Source of the DNA: Desulfobacter sp.
GTDB lineage: Bacteria > Desulfobacterota > Desulfobacteria > Desulfobacterales > Desulfobacteraceae
Direction of reading: 5' to 3'
Length of the DNA: 64,000 nucleotides
NCBI GenBank assembly: GCA_028768525.1
Contig: CP054837.1
Coordinates: forward strand, 1,408,001 to 1,472,000
Positions 8,089 through 17,388 of the stretch are shown piece by piece. The translations under genes were made by a program, and so were the position numbers. Every line of letters begins with the position of its first letter. Within the stretch, counting starts at the first letter, position 1. The notes under the pieces are model-generated. The model did no database searches and was not told the origin of the DNA. It saw only the letters and a program-made list of their open reading frames with translations.

Positions 8089-9792
8089 ATGAAAAAAGTA
8101 TTGGCCGCCGTTACGGCACTTTGCCTCATGTCCCTGCCGGCCTGGGCCGGAATGGACGCAGCAAAGAAATGGGTGGACAGCGAATTCCAGCCGTCGACCC
8201 TGTCAAAAGCAGAGCAGCTCAAGGAAATGGAGTGGTTCATCAAAGCCGCCGCGCCGTTCAAGGGCATGGAAATCAAGGTGGTTTCAGAAACCATCCCCAC
8301 CCATGAGTATGAATCAAAAACCCTGGCCAAGGCCTTTGAAGAAATCACCGGCATCAAGGTGACCCATGACCTGATCCAGGAAGGCGATGTCATCGAAAAA
8401 CTCCAGGTGCAGATGCAGTCCGGCAAAAACGTATTTGACGCCTATGTCAACGACTCCGACCTCATCGGTACCCATTACCGCTACGGCCAGGTAACCAACC
8501 TCACCGACTGGATGGCCGGCAAGGGCAAAGACGTCACCCTGCCCACACTGGACATCAACGACTTCATGGGCAAATCCTTCACCACCGGCCCCGACGGCAA
8601 GCTTTACCAGCTGCCCGACCAGCAGTTCGCCAACCTCTACTGGTTCAGGTACGACTGGTTCAGCCGCCCGGATTTCAAGAAAAAATTTAAAGAACTCTAC
8701 GGCTATGAACTGGGCGTGCCCGTCAACTGGTCCGCCTATGACGACATTGCCGACTTCTTTGGCAACCATGTCAAGGAAATCGACGGCAAAGCCGTATACG
8801 GCCACATGGACTACGGCAAGAAAGCACCGGATCTTGGCTGGCGGTTCACCGATGCCTGGCTCTCCATGGCCGGCTGCGGCGACAAGGGCCTTCCCAACGG
8901 CAAGCCCGTTGACGAATGGGGCATCCGTGTAAACGAAAAGAACCAGCCCGTGGGCTCTTCTGTGGAACGCGGCGGTGCCACCAACTCTCCTGCCGCCAAA
9001 TATGCGCTTCGCAAATACATGGAATGGCTGAGAAAATACGCCCCTCCGGGCGCCCTTGGAATGGACTTTTACCAGTCCCTGCCCGCCCTTGCCAAAGGCA
9101 ACGTGGCCCAGCAGATCTTCTGGTACACCGCCTTCACCGCCGACATGGTTAAAGAGGGTACCCCTGTTGTCAATGAAGACGGCACCCCCAAATGGCGGAT
9201 GGCACCCTCCCCCCACGGCCCCTACTGGGAAGAAGGCATGAAACTGGGTTACCAGGACTGCGGTTCCTGGACCCTGCTGAACTCCACCCCGGTTGACCGC
9301 CGGAAGGCCGCCTGGCTCTATGCCCAGTTCGTGGTTTCCAAAACCGTCTCCCTGAAAAAGGCCCATGTGGGCCTCACCCCCATCCGTGATACGGACATCC
9401 ATCACCAGTCCTTCACCGACCGCGCCCCCAAACTGGGCGGACTGGTGGAATTCTACCGGAGTCCTGCCCGGGTACAGTGGACTCCCACCGGCACCAACGT
9501 GCCTGATTACCCGAAACTGGCCCAGCTCTGGTGGCAGAACATCGGTGAAGCCGTTTCCGGCGAAGTCACCGTATCCCGCGCCATGGACAACCTGGCCAAA
9601 GAACAGGACAAAATCCTGGCCCGTATCGAACGTGCCGGCATCCAGGGCGACAAAGGCCCCAAACTCAACAAAAAGGTTGATCCAGAAGAATGGCTGAAAA
9701 AGCCGGGATCTCCCAAGGCCAAACTGGCCAATGAAAAGCCCCAGGGCATTACCGTGGATTACGACGAGCTGATCAAGACCTGGCAGAAGTAA
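8089..9792 (+). CDS. glpV: glycerol ABC transporter substrate-binding protein GlpV
   Basis: Periplasmic solute-binding protein, 567 residues, with a clear Sec signal peptide (MKKVLAAVTALCLMSLPAWA, cleavage after AWA). It is larger than ordinary sugar-binding proteins, as expected for the glycerol-type GlpV family. The Trp/Tyr-rich body (LYWFRYDWFSRPDF, QQIFWYTAFTADM) suits a small polyol ligand. SD GGGAGG precedes the ATG. It is the last transporter gene, followed by a hairpin (9825-9852) and then the regulator. The ligand is inferred from gene order and neighbouring glpAB. Confidence 0.87.
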   Translation: MKKVLAAVTALCLMSLPAWAGMDAAKKWVDSEFQPSTLSKAEQLKEMEWFIKAAAPFKGMEIKVVSETIPTHEYESKTLAKAFEEITGIKVTHDLIQEGDVIEKLQVQMQSGKNVFDAYVNDSDLIGTHYRYGQVTNLTDWMAGKGKDVTLPTLDINDFMGKSFTTGPDGKLYQLPDQQFANLYWFRYDWFSRPDFKKKFKELYGYELGVPVNWSAYDDIADFFGNHVKEIDGKAVYGHMDYGKKAPDLGWRFTDAWLSMAGCGDKGLPNGKPVDEWGIRVNEKNQPVGSSVERGGATNSPAAKYALRKYMEWLRKYAPPGALGMDFYQSLPALAKGNVAQQIFWYTAFTADMVKEGTPVVNEDGTPKWRMAPSPHGPYWEEGMKLGYQDCGSWTLLNSTPVDRRKAAWLYAQFVVSKTVSLKKAHVGLTPIRDTDIHHQSFTDRAPKLGGLVEFYRSPARVQWTPTGTNVPDYPKLAQLWWQNIGEAVSGEVTVSRAMDNLAKEQDKILARIERAGIQGDKGPKLNKKVDPEEWLKKPGSPKAKLANEKPQGITVDYDELIKTWQK

Positions 9793-9824
9793 TTCTGCCG
9801 TTTTACGGCATCGTCTGAAAACCC

Positions 9825-9852
9825 AGGGGGGCATTTATTTTAATGCCCCCCT
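9825..9852 (+). terminator. hairpin after glpV, partial terminator or attenuator
   Basis: A perfect 11-bp inverted repeat (9825-9835 with 9842-9852) around the loop TATTTT. No T-run follows on the plus strand, so it may only reduce read-through into glpR or protect the 3' end of glpV mRNA. A smaller hairpin (TGCCG/CGGCA, 9796-9810) precedes it. Confidence 0.5.
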
Positions 9853-9882
9853 GCTGTATCACCAACCAACGGGGAAAAAAGC

Positions 9883-10653
9883 ATGGCATATATACCCGCA
9901 GAACGGCAGTCCAGAATCCGCTCCATCATCGAAGAGAAAGGGGTGGTCAAGGTCATTGAGCTGAGCAAGCAATTCAAGGTTACGGAACTGACCATCAGAA
10001 GAGACCTTGACGCCCTGGAAAAAGAAGGTATCCTGGACCGTACCCACGGCGGGGCCATCCTGCGCCACCGGATGAAAACCGAACCCCTTTACACGGAAAA
10101 AGACCGGATCAAGCGCAGGGAAAAGGAACTCATCGGCAGGGCCGTCAACCGGGTGGTGGAATCCGGGGATACCCTGCTCATCAACACCGGCTCCACCACC
10201 TCCCAGGTGCTGCGACACCTTTCAGGCAAAAACCTGAGGGTGATCACCTCCAATGCCAATGCCCTGACCGCGGTCACCGACCCCAACATCGAACTCATCC
10301 TCACTGGGGGCCTGTTCCGGCGGGAGTCCAACTCCATGATCGGCTTTTTTGCCCATTCAGTCCTGGACCAGGTCTGCGGTTCCAAGGCCATCATCGGGGT
10401 GGACGGACTGAGCATTAAATTCGGCTTGACCACGCCCATCCAGCAGGAGGCCGAGGTCACCCGGCTGATGATCGAACAGACCCAGGGGCCGGTGGTGGTG
10501 GTCACCGACCATACCAAAATCGGGGTGGTCTCCAACTTTGTCACCGCTCCCATTAAAAAAATCGATATCCTCATCACCGATGCCGGCATCAAACCGGATT
10601 TCAAAAAAATGCTGGAGGACCTGGGGATCCAGGTGATCATTGCCCGCGAATAA
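9883..10653 (+). CDS. glpR: DeoR-family transcriptional regulator, probable GlpR
   Basis: A 256-residue regulator with an N-terminal DeoR helix-turn-helix (RQSRIRSIIEEKGVVKVIEL; TIRRDLDALEKEGILDRTHG) and a C-terminal phosphosugar-sensing domain (LLINTGSTTSQVLRHLSGK; DGLSIKFGLTTPIQQEAEVT). E. coli GlpR is the same family and is released by glycerol 3-phosphate. Position at the end of the glycerol operon supports that role here. Likely targets are the repeats at 3530-3596. An SD is weak (GGGG at 9871-9874). Confidence 0.83.
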   Translation: MAYIPAERQSRIRSIIEEKGVVKVIELSKQFKVTELTIRRDLDALEKEGILDRTHGGAILRHRMKTEPLYTEKDRIKRREKELIGRAVNRVVESGDTLLINTGSTTSQVLRHLSGKNLRVITSNANALTAVTDPNIELILTGGLFRRESNSMIGFFAHSVLDQVCGSKAIIGVDGLSIKFGLTTPIQQEAEVTRLMIEQTQGPVVVVTDHTKIGVVSNFVTAPIKKIDILITDAGIKPDFKKMLEDLGIQVIIARE

Positions 10654-10840
10654 ACGGCCATGGGCCGCCCCGGTCTTTCACAGGGGGTTGCCCGCAACAA
10701 ATTATGAAATAACTCAAATGGTTTGCTCAGTTCTTTCATATAAACATCAGGCAGATTATTGGTTGACAGGGAAGGCTGAAACTTTCTAAGTTCACCATGT
10801 TGACATTCTAACCACGATCTTCTTTCTGCAGGGGGTATAT

Positions 10841-11308
10841 ATGGCGGCTGTCCTTGGATTCTACGTTCTATTTCCGGCGCTCATCATTTATCTGTGCATC
10901 CGGTTCCCCCTGGCCGATAAAATCGGAATGATCATCCTCTGCTATGCCGCCGGGCTGATCCTGGGCAATATCCACATCCTGCCCGCAGGATCGGAAACCA
11001 TGCAGAACAGCATCTGCGAGGCCACAGTGGCCCTCTCCCTGCCCCTGCTGGGCTATGTGCTTTGCTGTGTTTTCGGGTCCATGGCCCTCCACGGCCTCTT
11101 CTGCAGGATATTCAAAATTGATACGGACACCTTTATCATCACCTCGGCCTCGGCCATCTGCTCGCCCCCCTTTGTGCCGGTGGTGGCAGGGGCCCTGAAA
11201 AACCGTGCCATCATCCTGTCCGGCCTGACCACGGGCATCATCGGATATGCCGTGGGCAATTACCTGGGCATCACCATGGCCTATATTGTTAAATCCCTTT
11301 TACAGTGA
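10841..11308 (+). CDS. small membrane protein resembling the C-terminal part of DUF819/GltS-like permeases
   Basis: A 155-residue hydrophobic protein with about four membrane segments. The final third (SPPFVPVVAGALKNR, then GLTTGIIGYAVGNYLGI) looks like the end of DUF819-type permeases, which are usually more than twice as long. The start has a good SD (GCAGGGGG), so this is probably a genuine short protein rather than a fragment. The 186-base gap upstream holds a TTGACA (10763-10768) without a convincing -10. It is coupled to the PLP enzyme 7 bases downstream. Family call is tentative. Confidence 0.6.
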   Translation: MAAVLGFYVLFPALIIYLCIRFPLADKIGMIILCYAAGLILGNIHILPAGSETMQNSICEATVALSLPLLGYVLCCVFGSMALHGLFCRIFKIDTDTFIITSASAICSPPFVPVVAGALKNRAIILSGLTTGIIGYAVGNYLGITMAYIVKSLLQ

Positions 11309-11315
11309 GGACACC

Positions 11316-12734
11316 ATGAAACCTGTCACCCTTCCTGACCAGGGCCGTTCCTTTGACACGGTTCTGGACGACTTGAAAACATTCGGCCTGGACGATCCGG
11401 ATTATAAGAACGGAAAGACCTGGAGCCTTGTCTATTACCGGGATGAGGAATATTCCAACTTTCTGAACGAGGCCGGCCGGCTCTTTGCCTCCACCAACGG
11501 CCTCAACCCCATGGCCTTCAAAAGCTTAAAACGGATGGAGGCTGAAGTGGTACAGATGACGGCTGCCCTCCTCAACGGAGATGAAGGGGCCTGCGGCATC
11601 ATGACCTCCGGGGGCACGGAATCCTGCCTCTTGGCCGTAAAAACCTATAGGGACATGGCAAGAAAAACGAAAAAAATAAAAAAACCTGAAATGATCATCC
11701 CGGAATCCGCCCACGTGGCCTGGGAAAAGGGCGCCCAATACTTTGACGTCAAGCCGGTGCGCATCCCTCTGGGCGAGGATTTCCGGGTGGACATCCATGC
11801 TGTGGAACGGGCCGTCACAAAAAACACGGTGATGATCCTGGGATCGGCCCCGGGCTATCCCCACGGGGTGGTGGACGACATTGAGTACCTGGGGGACCTT
11901 GCCGTGGAAAACAATATCCCCCTCCATGTGGATGCCTGTGTGGGCGGATATCTTCTGCCCTTTGTGGAAAAGCTGGGCTACCATATCTCCCCCTTTGATT
12001 TCAGGGTACCCGGGGTGACATCCATTTCCGCCGACACCCATAAATACGGATATGCGGCCAAGGGGGCCTCCACTCTCCTCTACCGGGACATGGAGTATAT
12101 GGCCCACCAATTTTTCATCTCCACGGAATGGCCCGGCGGGGTATTTGCGTCCCCCGGCATCCTGGGCACCCGGCCCGGCGGCGCCGTTGCCGCGGCCTGG
12201 GCGGCCATGCAGGCCATGGGGCGGGACGGATACCTGGACCATGCCCGGATCATCATGGATACGGCCGCCGCCCTGATCCGGGGCATCAACGCCATTGAAG
12301 GCCTGGAAGTGCTGGGACGGCCCGAGGCCGGTCTTTTCGCCTACAGATCCACGGACAAGGGCCTGAACATCTATGCCGTGGGGGACAGGATGGAAGAAAA
12401 AGGATGGCACATCGACCGGCAGCAGAAGCCTGAAAGCCTCCATGCCATGGTCACCCCCCTTCACCACAAAATGACCAACCAATACCTGGGAGACCTGAAA
12501 GAGAGTGTGGAAAAAATCCGGGCCAATCCTGAGCTTGGCCTCAGCGGCAGCGCCGCCACCTACGGCATGGTATCCAAGGTGCCCATGCGGAAAATGGTGA
12601 AAAAAAATGTCTTGGACATCATGAAACAGTCCTACGGCCCCGGAGGCATGTCGCTGGATCTCAATGCCCAGGACGGGAAATACGCCGGATGGGCAGAAAA
12701 ACTGGGCCGACTGTTTTTAAGGTTCCGGTCCTGA
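11316..12734 (+). CDS. PLP-dependent group II decarboxylase family, sphingosine-1-phosphate lyase-like
   Basis: A 472-residue pyridoxal-phosphate enzyme. ASTNGLNPMAFKSLKRMEAE, TSGGTESCLLAVK, HVDACVGGYLLPF and SADTHKYGYAAKGAS (PLP lysine about K243) are typical of sphingosine-1-phosphate lyase/glutamate decarboxylase folds. In bacteria such proteins cleave phosphorylated amino alcohols or decarboxylate amino acids; the substrate here is unknown. An earlier alternative start would overlap the upstream gene, but ATG 11316 has an SD (GTGAGG). Co-transcription with a small permease-like protein suggests the pair handles an imported amine or amino acid; this is inference. Confidence 0.85.
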   Translation: MKPVTLPDQGRSFDTVLDDLKTFGLDDPDYKNGKTWSLVYYRDEEYSNFLNEAGRLFASTNGLNPMAFKSLKRMEAEVVQMTAALLNGDEGACGIMTSGGTESCLLAVKTYRDMARKTKKIKKPEMIIPESAHVAWEKGAQYFDVKPVRIPLGEDFRVDIHAVERAVTKNTVMILGSAPGYPHGVVDDIEYLGDLAVENNIPLHVDACVGGYLLPFVEKLGYHISPFDFRVPGVTSISADTHKYGYAAKGASTLLYRDMEYMAHQFFISTEWPGGVFASPGILGTRPGGAVAAAWAAMQAMGRDGYLDHARIIMDTAAALIRGINAIEGLEVLGRPEAGLFAYRSTDKGLNIYAVGDRMEEKGWHIDRQQKPESLHAMVTPLHHKMTNQYLGDLKESVEKIRANPELGLSGSAATYGMVSKVPMRKMVKKNVLDIMKQSYGPGGMSLDLNAQDGKYAGWAEKLGRLFLRFRS

Positions 12735-12739
12735 AGGGC

Positions 12740-13273
12740 TCACCCGCTGACCATGGCCTTTAAACGGCCTAAAATTTCGGGAAAGTCCTTTTCCGGAAGG
12801 GCCTGGGCCATTGACCGGAACACCTCCCGGACCACGGCGGTTTTGGGCCGGGGAGAAAGCATCTGGACCTCAATGGTTTTGATATCCATGACCACGGTTT
12901 CAAGGGTTTGATACGCCCCGGACCGGGTCTCCAGAGAAGATTTGACCTCGGCCAGGAGCGCCTCCGTATTGCTCCGGTCCTGGTCCGTGAGTGAGGTTTC
13001 GCCGCTGAGAGAGGGAACTGCGGCCGGATCCTGGACCGGGGCCACGCCCAGCGCCTTCATCCCAATGGGGGTGATACCGATGCCCCCGGACAGGGTTTTC
13101 AACTCGGCATATCCGCCCATGAACAGGACTTCGGCCATATGGGCGGCCTCATCCCTTTCAAGCCCCAGGGCCTCTCCCACCTCATACATGGAAACCTGGG
13201 CGTCCGGGTCGGCGCCGGCGATTTCATTGAGCTGGTACAGATAGGCCTGAACCTCTGGGGAATCGACATCCAT
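12740..13273 (-). CDS. conserved hypothetical protein with winged-helix-like N-terminus
   Basis: A 177-residue protein from ATG 13273, which has AGAGGAGG at ideal distance; an upstream TTG (13291) is less likely. The first ~70 residues (VSMYEVGEALGLERDEAAHM, then AEVLFMGGYAELKTLSGGIGITPIGM) read like a winged helix of the MarR/ArsR type with a beta wing. The remainder is helical with no motif I recognise. It converges on the PLP enzyme with only a 5-base gap. Confidence 0.65.
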   Translation of the reverse strand: MDVDSPEVQAYLYQLNEIAGADPDAQVSMYEVGEALGLERDEAAHMAEVLFMGGYAELKTLSGGIGITPIGMKALGVAPVQDPAAVPSLSGETSLTDQDRSNTEALLAEVKSSLETRSGAYQTLETVVMDIKTIEVQMLSPRPKTAVVREVFRSMAQALPEKDFPEILGRLKAMVSG

Positions 13274-13336
13274 AAACGCCTCCTCTTTCAACCGTTGTTG
13301 TTAAATTTCACCTGCCCGTCCTGGATGAAAATACAA

Positions 13337-13365
13337 CTCCCGGCCCGGGCAATCCGGGCCGGGAG
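13337..13365 (-). terminator. rho-independent terminator of the small cysteine protein gene
   Basis: A perfect 12-bp GC-rich inverted repeat (13337-13348 with 13354-13365) around a five-base loop. Read on the minus strand it is followed by TTGTATTTTC. It lies 24 bases past the stop of the 52-residue ORF. Confidence 0.75.
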
Positions 13366-13388
13366 CGGTGATTACAAGCGGGGGATTA

Positions 13389-13547
13389 TCAAGACATGCA
13401 GCCGTCATCTTCCTTAAGGATCTTTGCGTAGCATTCACTTTTTTCCTTATCGTCCTGTGATTTCTCATCGCAGTCCATCATTTTCTCGACCACTTTCTTC
13501 TGGTCCGCTGCATCGCAATAGTTTTTTTTCTTATTGGATTCGGTCAT
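13389..13547 (-). CDS. 52-residue four-cysteine small protein
   Basis: A short ORF from ATG 13547 to TGA 13391-13389, preceded by a strong SD (AAGGAGA, 6 bases from the ATG) and followed by its own terminator (13337-13365). The protein begins MTESNKKKNYCDAADQKKVV and is very rich in Lys, Asp and Glu. Its four cysteines are C11, C26, C39 and C50. It has no signal peptide or membrane segment. Regular cysteine spacing (14, 12 and 10 residues between) suggests metal binding or a disulphide hairpin, as in twin-CX(n)C proteins, but I know no family for it. SD plus terminator make it a convincing independent gene. Confidence 0.75.
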   Translation of the reverse strand: MTESNKKKNYCDAADQKKVVEKMMDCDEKSQDDKEKSECYAKILKEDDGCMS

Positions 13548-13665
13548 GGCGGTTCTCCTTATGCTAAAATGTCCCGTCTTCTTTTACCCAGCGTTTTTTC
13601 TACCGGAACGTCCTATGGTCATCTTACGGTTACATGTATATAAGCTAACGCCGGCGGCGGGAATG

Positions 13666-14103
13666 TCAACCGGGGAAACGCAGCGGCGGCACCCCCTTTT
13701 TGGCCCGGATCCAGTTGGTCCCCTTTTGGATCCCGGGCTGGCTGGCCAGAATCAGGAGAAGTTTCTTCTTACCGGGAAAATCAATCAGCAGCAGGCCGGC
13801 CAACATAGTCAACAGGCCCTGGCCCGGAATGAAAAGCATGATAATCCCCCCTGCCAGCAGGATGAGGCCCGCCAGATTTTTCATTACCGCCAGAACCATT
13901 TTCCCCGGTGAAAGGGGCTTGTTTTTCCTAACCCCCCCGCCGTCACGGGCCAGGTCAAGAAAAAAGGTTTCCGGTATCCTGGCCAGGATCCATGGCAGCG
14001 CCGCCAAGCTGAATAAAAAAAAGAACAATGAAAGTGCGGAAAGCCAGAGCAAGGTGGTTTTATATGCCAGGAGAATCTCCATCATGGCCAGAGGATATAC
14101 CAC
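13666..14103 (-). CDS. PGPGW-like small membrane protein
   Basis: A 145-residue protein with one hydrophobic segment near the N-terminus (TLLWLSALSLFFFLFSLAAL) and a hydrophobic pair in the middle. The pair contains LFIPGQGLLTMLAGLLLIDF, resembling the PGPGW transmembrane family with PGQGL in place of PGPGW. Function is unknown. The GTG start (14103) is supported by GGAGGGA 6 bases upstream; the internal ATGs have no SD. It overlaps nothing but shares its promoter region with the divergent YheU gene. Confidence 0.7.
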   Translation of the reverse strand: MVYPLAMMEILLAYKTTLLWLSALSLFFFLFSLAALPWILARIPETFFLDLARDGGGVRKNKPLSPGKMVLAVMKNLAGLILLAGGIIMLFIPGQGLLTMLAGLLLIDFPGKKKLLLILASQPGIQKGTNWIRAKKGVPPLRFPG

Positions 14104-14174
14104 GAGATCTCCCTCCAGGAAACAAAAAAACCTTTGACACCGCCACCGGGTTCATGCATAAAGACCAACCTGTA

Positions 14175-14417
14175 ATGAACGCCTTAAAAATTCCATATGA
14201 CCAGCTCACCCCCGAGGCCCTTAACGGGGTGATTGAAGAATTTGTCACCCGTGACGGCACGGACTACGGTGAACATGAGGTCTCCCTGGAAACAAAGATC
14301 AGCCAGGTGCTGACCCACCTCAAAACCGGCAGGGCCGTTATCGTATTCGACCCGGAATCCGAAACCTGCAATATTCTGAGGGCCGATGATCCTGCCCTGG
14401 GCCGTCTCAAAGGATAA
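14175..14417 (+). CDS. YheU family protein (UPF0270)
   Basis: An 80-residue protein. LKIPYDQLTPEALNGVIEEF followed by VTRDGTDYGEHEVSLE is the YheU signature (E. coli YheU: FVLREGTDYGEHE). Function of the family is unknown. The start was chosen to match YheU; an in-frame ATG at 14154 adds seven residues, and neither has a clear SD. It is followed 4 bases later by the DUF3820 gene. Confidence 0.8.
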   Translation: MNALKIPYDQLTPEALNGVIEEFVTRDGTDYGEHEVSLETKISQVLTHLKTGRAVIVFDPESETCNILRADDPALGRLKG

Positions 14418-14421
14418 TCCC

Positions 14422-14649
14422 GTGGGAATCCCAGTGGAACCCGATAAAGCGGCATTCGCCGCCCTGGCCAACACCCGGATGCCCTTTGGCAAATACAAGG
14501 GACTGCGGCTGGTGGACCTGCCCGAACCCTATCTTGTCTGGTTTTCCCAAAAGGGCTTTCCCGCAGGCAAGCTCGGGGAGATGCTCAAAACCGTATACGA
14601 AATCAAGCGGAACGGGCTTGAATACCTTTTCAACGGCCCTGGATTCTAA
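14422..14649 (+). CDS. DUF3820 family protein
   Basis: A 75-residue protein starting at GTG 14422, which has AAAGGA about 8 bases upstream; an earlier ATG (14386) would overlap the YheU gene. RMPFGKYKGLRLVDLPEPYL followed by VWFSQKGFP is the DUF3820 core. The biochemical role is unknown. Its stop overlaps by 4 bases the stop of the convergent gene. Confidence 0.78.
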   Translation: MGIPVEPDKAAFAALANTRMPFGKYKGLRLVDLPEPYLVWFSQKGFPAGKLGEMLKTVYEIKRNGLEYLFNGPGF

Positions 14650-14945
14650 ATCTTCAGCACCATAAACACATAGTCGCCGTTGTTGATGTCAATGGTCAGA
14701 TTTGCTCCCCGTCCTTGGGCATACCGTATCCAGAACGGCCGGTCATTAACCCCGCATTCATAATCGGGATGGGATTCCCCGGTGATCCCGTTTTTCCAGG
14801 AAAGGATCATGGGGTGGTCGCAAAATTCAAAGGCCTTGCCCTTTGCCGCTGCTTTGGCTGCTGCAAAATCCAGATTTTCTGTTGAAATGTTCATCGTGAT
14901 ATATTCATCGGACTGGTTATCCGTGACATGGTGAATTTGTGCCAT
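14646..14945 (-). CDS. conserved small hypothetical protein, 99 residues
   Basis: ATG 14945 has AGAGGTG upstream; the longer upstream frame is low-complexity and unlikely. The protein is acidic and soluble (begins MAQIHHVTDNQSDEYITMNI). Its second half (PMILSWKNGITGESHPDYEC, then RPFWIRYAQGRGANLTIDIN) looks like a compact alpha/beta fold. I do not recognise the family. It diverges from mtgA. Confidence 0.65.
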   Translation of the reverse strand: MAQIHHVTDNQSDEYITMNISTENLDFAAAKAAAKGKAFEFCDHPMILSWKNGITGESHPDYECGVNDRPFWIRYAQGRGANLTIDINNGDYVFMVLKI

Positions 14946-15031
14946 AATCACCTCTCTGTGTATTCTTGGGATATGGGCTCCTTTAAAAAAGAAGCCGGAC
15001 AGATATAAAAAAGATAAGGCCGGAATTCCAT

Positions 15032-15060
15032 TTGACAAGAATCGGGCGCCGCAGTAGAAC
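15032..15060 (+). promoter_or_regulatory. predicted sigma-70 promoter for mtgA
   Basis: A consensus TTGACA at 15032-15037, a 17-base spacer, and TAGAAC at 15055-15060. The transcript start would fall near 15067, about 18 bases before the mtgA ATG. Confidence 0.6.
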
Positions 15061-15084
15061 CCCCAAAATGGGACAAAAGAGGTT

Positions 15085-15798
15085 ATGGGGAAAAAAAAGA
15101 AAAAAAACGTCGGAAAAACACTGCGAGGCTGGTTGGTAAAAACCGGACTGAAACTCTGCCTGGCAGCGATCCTGCTCTCATCACTCCAGGTGCTGGCCGT
15201 AAAATTCATCAACCCGCCGGGCACCGTGAATATGGCCTATGAATGGATCAGGGGAAACTATTTTGACGCCCCCTATGTCACACCGGCCTGGGAATGGAAA
15301 AAAATAGAACACATATCCCCCCATCTGCGCCGGGCAGTCCTGGCCTCCGAGGACCAGCGGTTCCTCACCCATAACGGATTTGATTTCACGGAAATCAAAA
15401 ATGTCATAAGAGATCTCATGGCCAGGGGACGGTTCCGGGGGGCCTCCACCATCAGCATGCAGACGGCCCGTTCCCTGTTTCTCCCGTCATCCAGAAGCCT
15501 GGTGCGCAAACTCGCAGAGGCCTGGTACACTGTACTCATTGAATTGTTTTGGGATAAGAAACGGATACTTGAGGTATATTTAAATACGGTGGACTGGGGA
15601 ACGGGAATCGTGGGGGCCCAGGCCGGTGCCCGGGCCTATTTTTCATGCGATGCCGGACAGCTGGCGCCTGCCCAGGCCGCTGCCATGGCCGCCGTCCTGC
15701 CCAGCCCCCATAAATGGTCGGCAAAACACCCCGGCCCCCACGTCAAACAGCGCAGGTCCCGGATACTCCGCCAGATGAAAAATATGCCTTTGCTGTAA
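15085..15798 (+). CDS. mtgA: monofunctional biosynthetic peptidoglycan transglycosylase
   Basis: Polymerises lipid II into glycan strands at the inner membrane. A lysine-rich start is followed by one membrane anchor (LKLCLAAILLSSLQVLAV). The GT51 domain shows the catalytic motif LASEDQRFLTHNGFD (E89), GASTISMQTARSLFL (usual form GGSTITQQ), RKLAEAWYTVLIE and KKRILEVYLN. Length 237 is typical of MtgA. No transpeptidase domain is present. It converges on the immunophilin gene. Confidence 0.93.
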   Translation: MGKKKKKNVGKTLRGWLVKTGLKLCLAAILLSSLQVLAVKFINPPGTVNMAYEWIRGNYFDAPYVTPAWEWKKIEHISPHLRRAVLASEDQRFLTHNGFDFTEIKNVIRDLMARGRFRGASTISMQTARSLFLPSSRSLVRKLAEAWYTVLIELFWDKKRILEVYLNTVDWGTGIVGAQAGARAYFSCDAGQLAPAQAAAMAAVLPSPHKWSAKHPGPHVKQRRSRILRQMKNMPLL

Positions 15799-15813
15799 AA
15801 GGCCGGCAGCGGC

Positions 15814-16914
<1,101 letters not shown>

Positions 16915-17112
16915 AATTTTTCCTATCCGGATATTTAGATGTATGCGTTCCTGCATTGCAGGATCCCTTCAGCCCGCCCGCTTTCCACCGAGCGTCAATA
17001 AGGTAACAATATCCTGCAATTCAATTGGGAGCTATATATCAATTCGGAATAATTTTGTCTAATTGAAATCGGGAAATTCAAAGGGAAGAGACACCCTGTG
17101 TCCGGGCATAAA

Positions 17113-17139
17113 AAAAGCAGCTGAAACACAGCTGCTTTT
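17113..17139 (-). terminator. terminator downstream of tRNA-His
   Basis: A perfect 11-bp inverted repeat (17113-17123 with 17129-17139) around AAACA. A-runs and T-runs on both sides make it an intrinsic terminator on the minus strand for tRNA-His. Confidence 0.8.
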
Positions 17140-17151
17140 ATTGCTTTATTG

Positions 17152-17228
17152 TGGGGTGAGTGACCGGGATTGAACCGGCGACAACCAGGGCCACAACCTA
17201 GTGCTCTACCGACTGAGCTACACCCACC
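17152..17228 (-). tRNA. tRNA-His (anticodon GTG)
   Basis: The minus strand folds into a complete cloverleaf. It has an 8-bp acceptor stem with the extra G(-1):C73 pair diagnostic of tRNA-His (GGTGGGTG / CACTCACC), a D-arm GCTC/GAGC, and an anticodon stem CTAGG/CCTGG with loop TTGTGGC (anticodon GTG). The T-arm is GCCGG-TTCAATC-CCGGT, and the CCA end is encoded. Length is 77 bases. Confidence 0.97.
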
Positions 17229-17242
17229 GCAAAAACCAGGCT

Positions 17243-17271
17243 AAGATATCAAAACAATTTTCCTTTGGCAA
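17243..17271 (-). promoter_or_regulatory. predicted promoter of tRNA-His
   Basis: On the minus strand TTGCCA (17271-17266), a 17-base spacer, then TATCTT (17248-17243). The predicted start is about 8 bases before the mature tRNA 5' end. Confidence 0.6.
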
Positions 17272-17315
17272 GCTTTTTTTATAAAATGATTAAAATTTCA
17301 TCATCGATTAAAAGA

Positions 17316-17344
17316 TTGACCTGGCACCCGGGTTTGACTATTAT
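17316..17344 (+). promoter_or_regulatory. predicted sigma-70 promoter for the small membrane protein-selB unit
   Basis: TTGACC (17316-17321), exactly 17 bases, TATTAT (17339-17344). It is the only good promoter before selB, so the 56-residue gene and selB are probably one transcript. Confidence 0.6.
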
Positions 17345-17388
17345 CCTTTGATTATGAATTGCGACAACAAGTAAGGACCTTAATATAT

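Noticed and set aside
10841..11308. Short membrane protein as a frameshifted remnant of a longer permease
   Set aside because: The 186 bases upstream contain no leftover permease sequence in any frame, and the ATG has a good SD; left as a separate finding.
17322..17338. Possible sigma-54 promoter TGGCAC-N5-TTTGA before selB
   Set aside because: The -12 element lacks GC, while a good TTGACC-N17-TATTAT promoter overlaps it.
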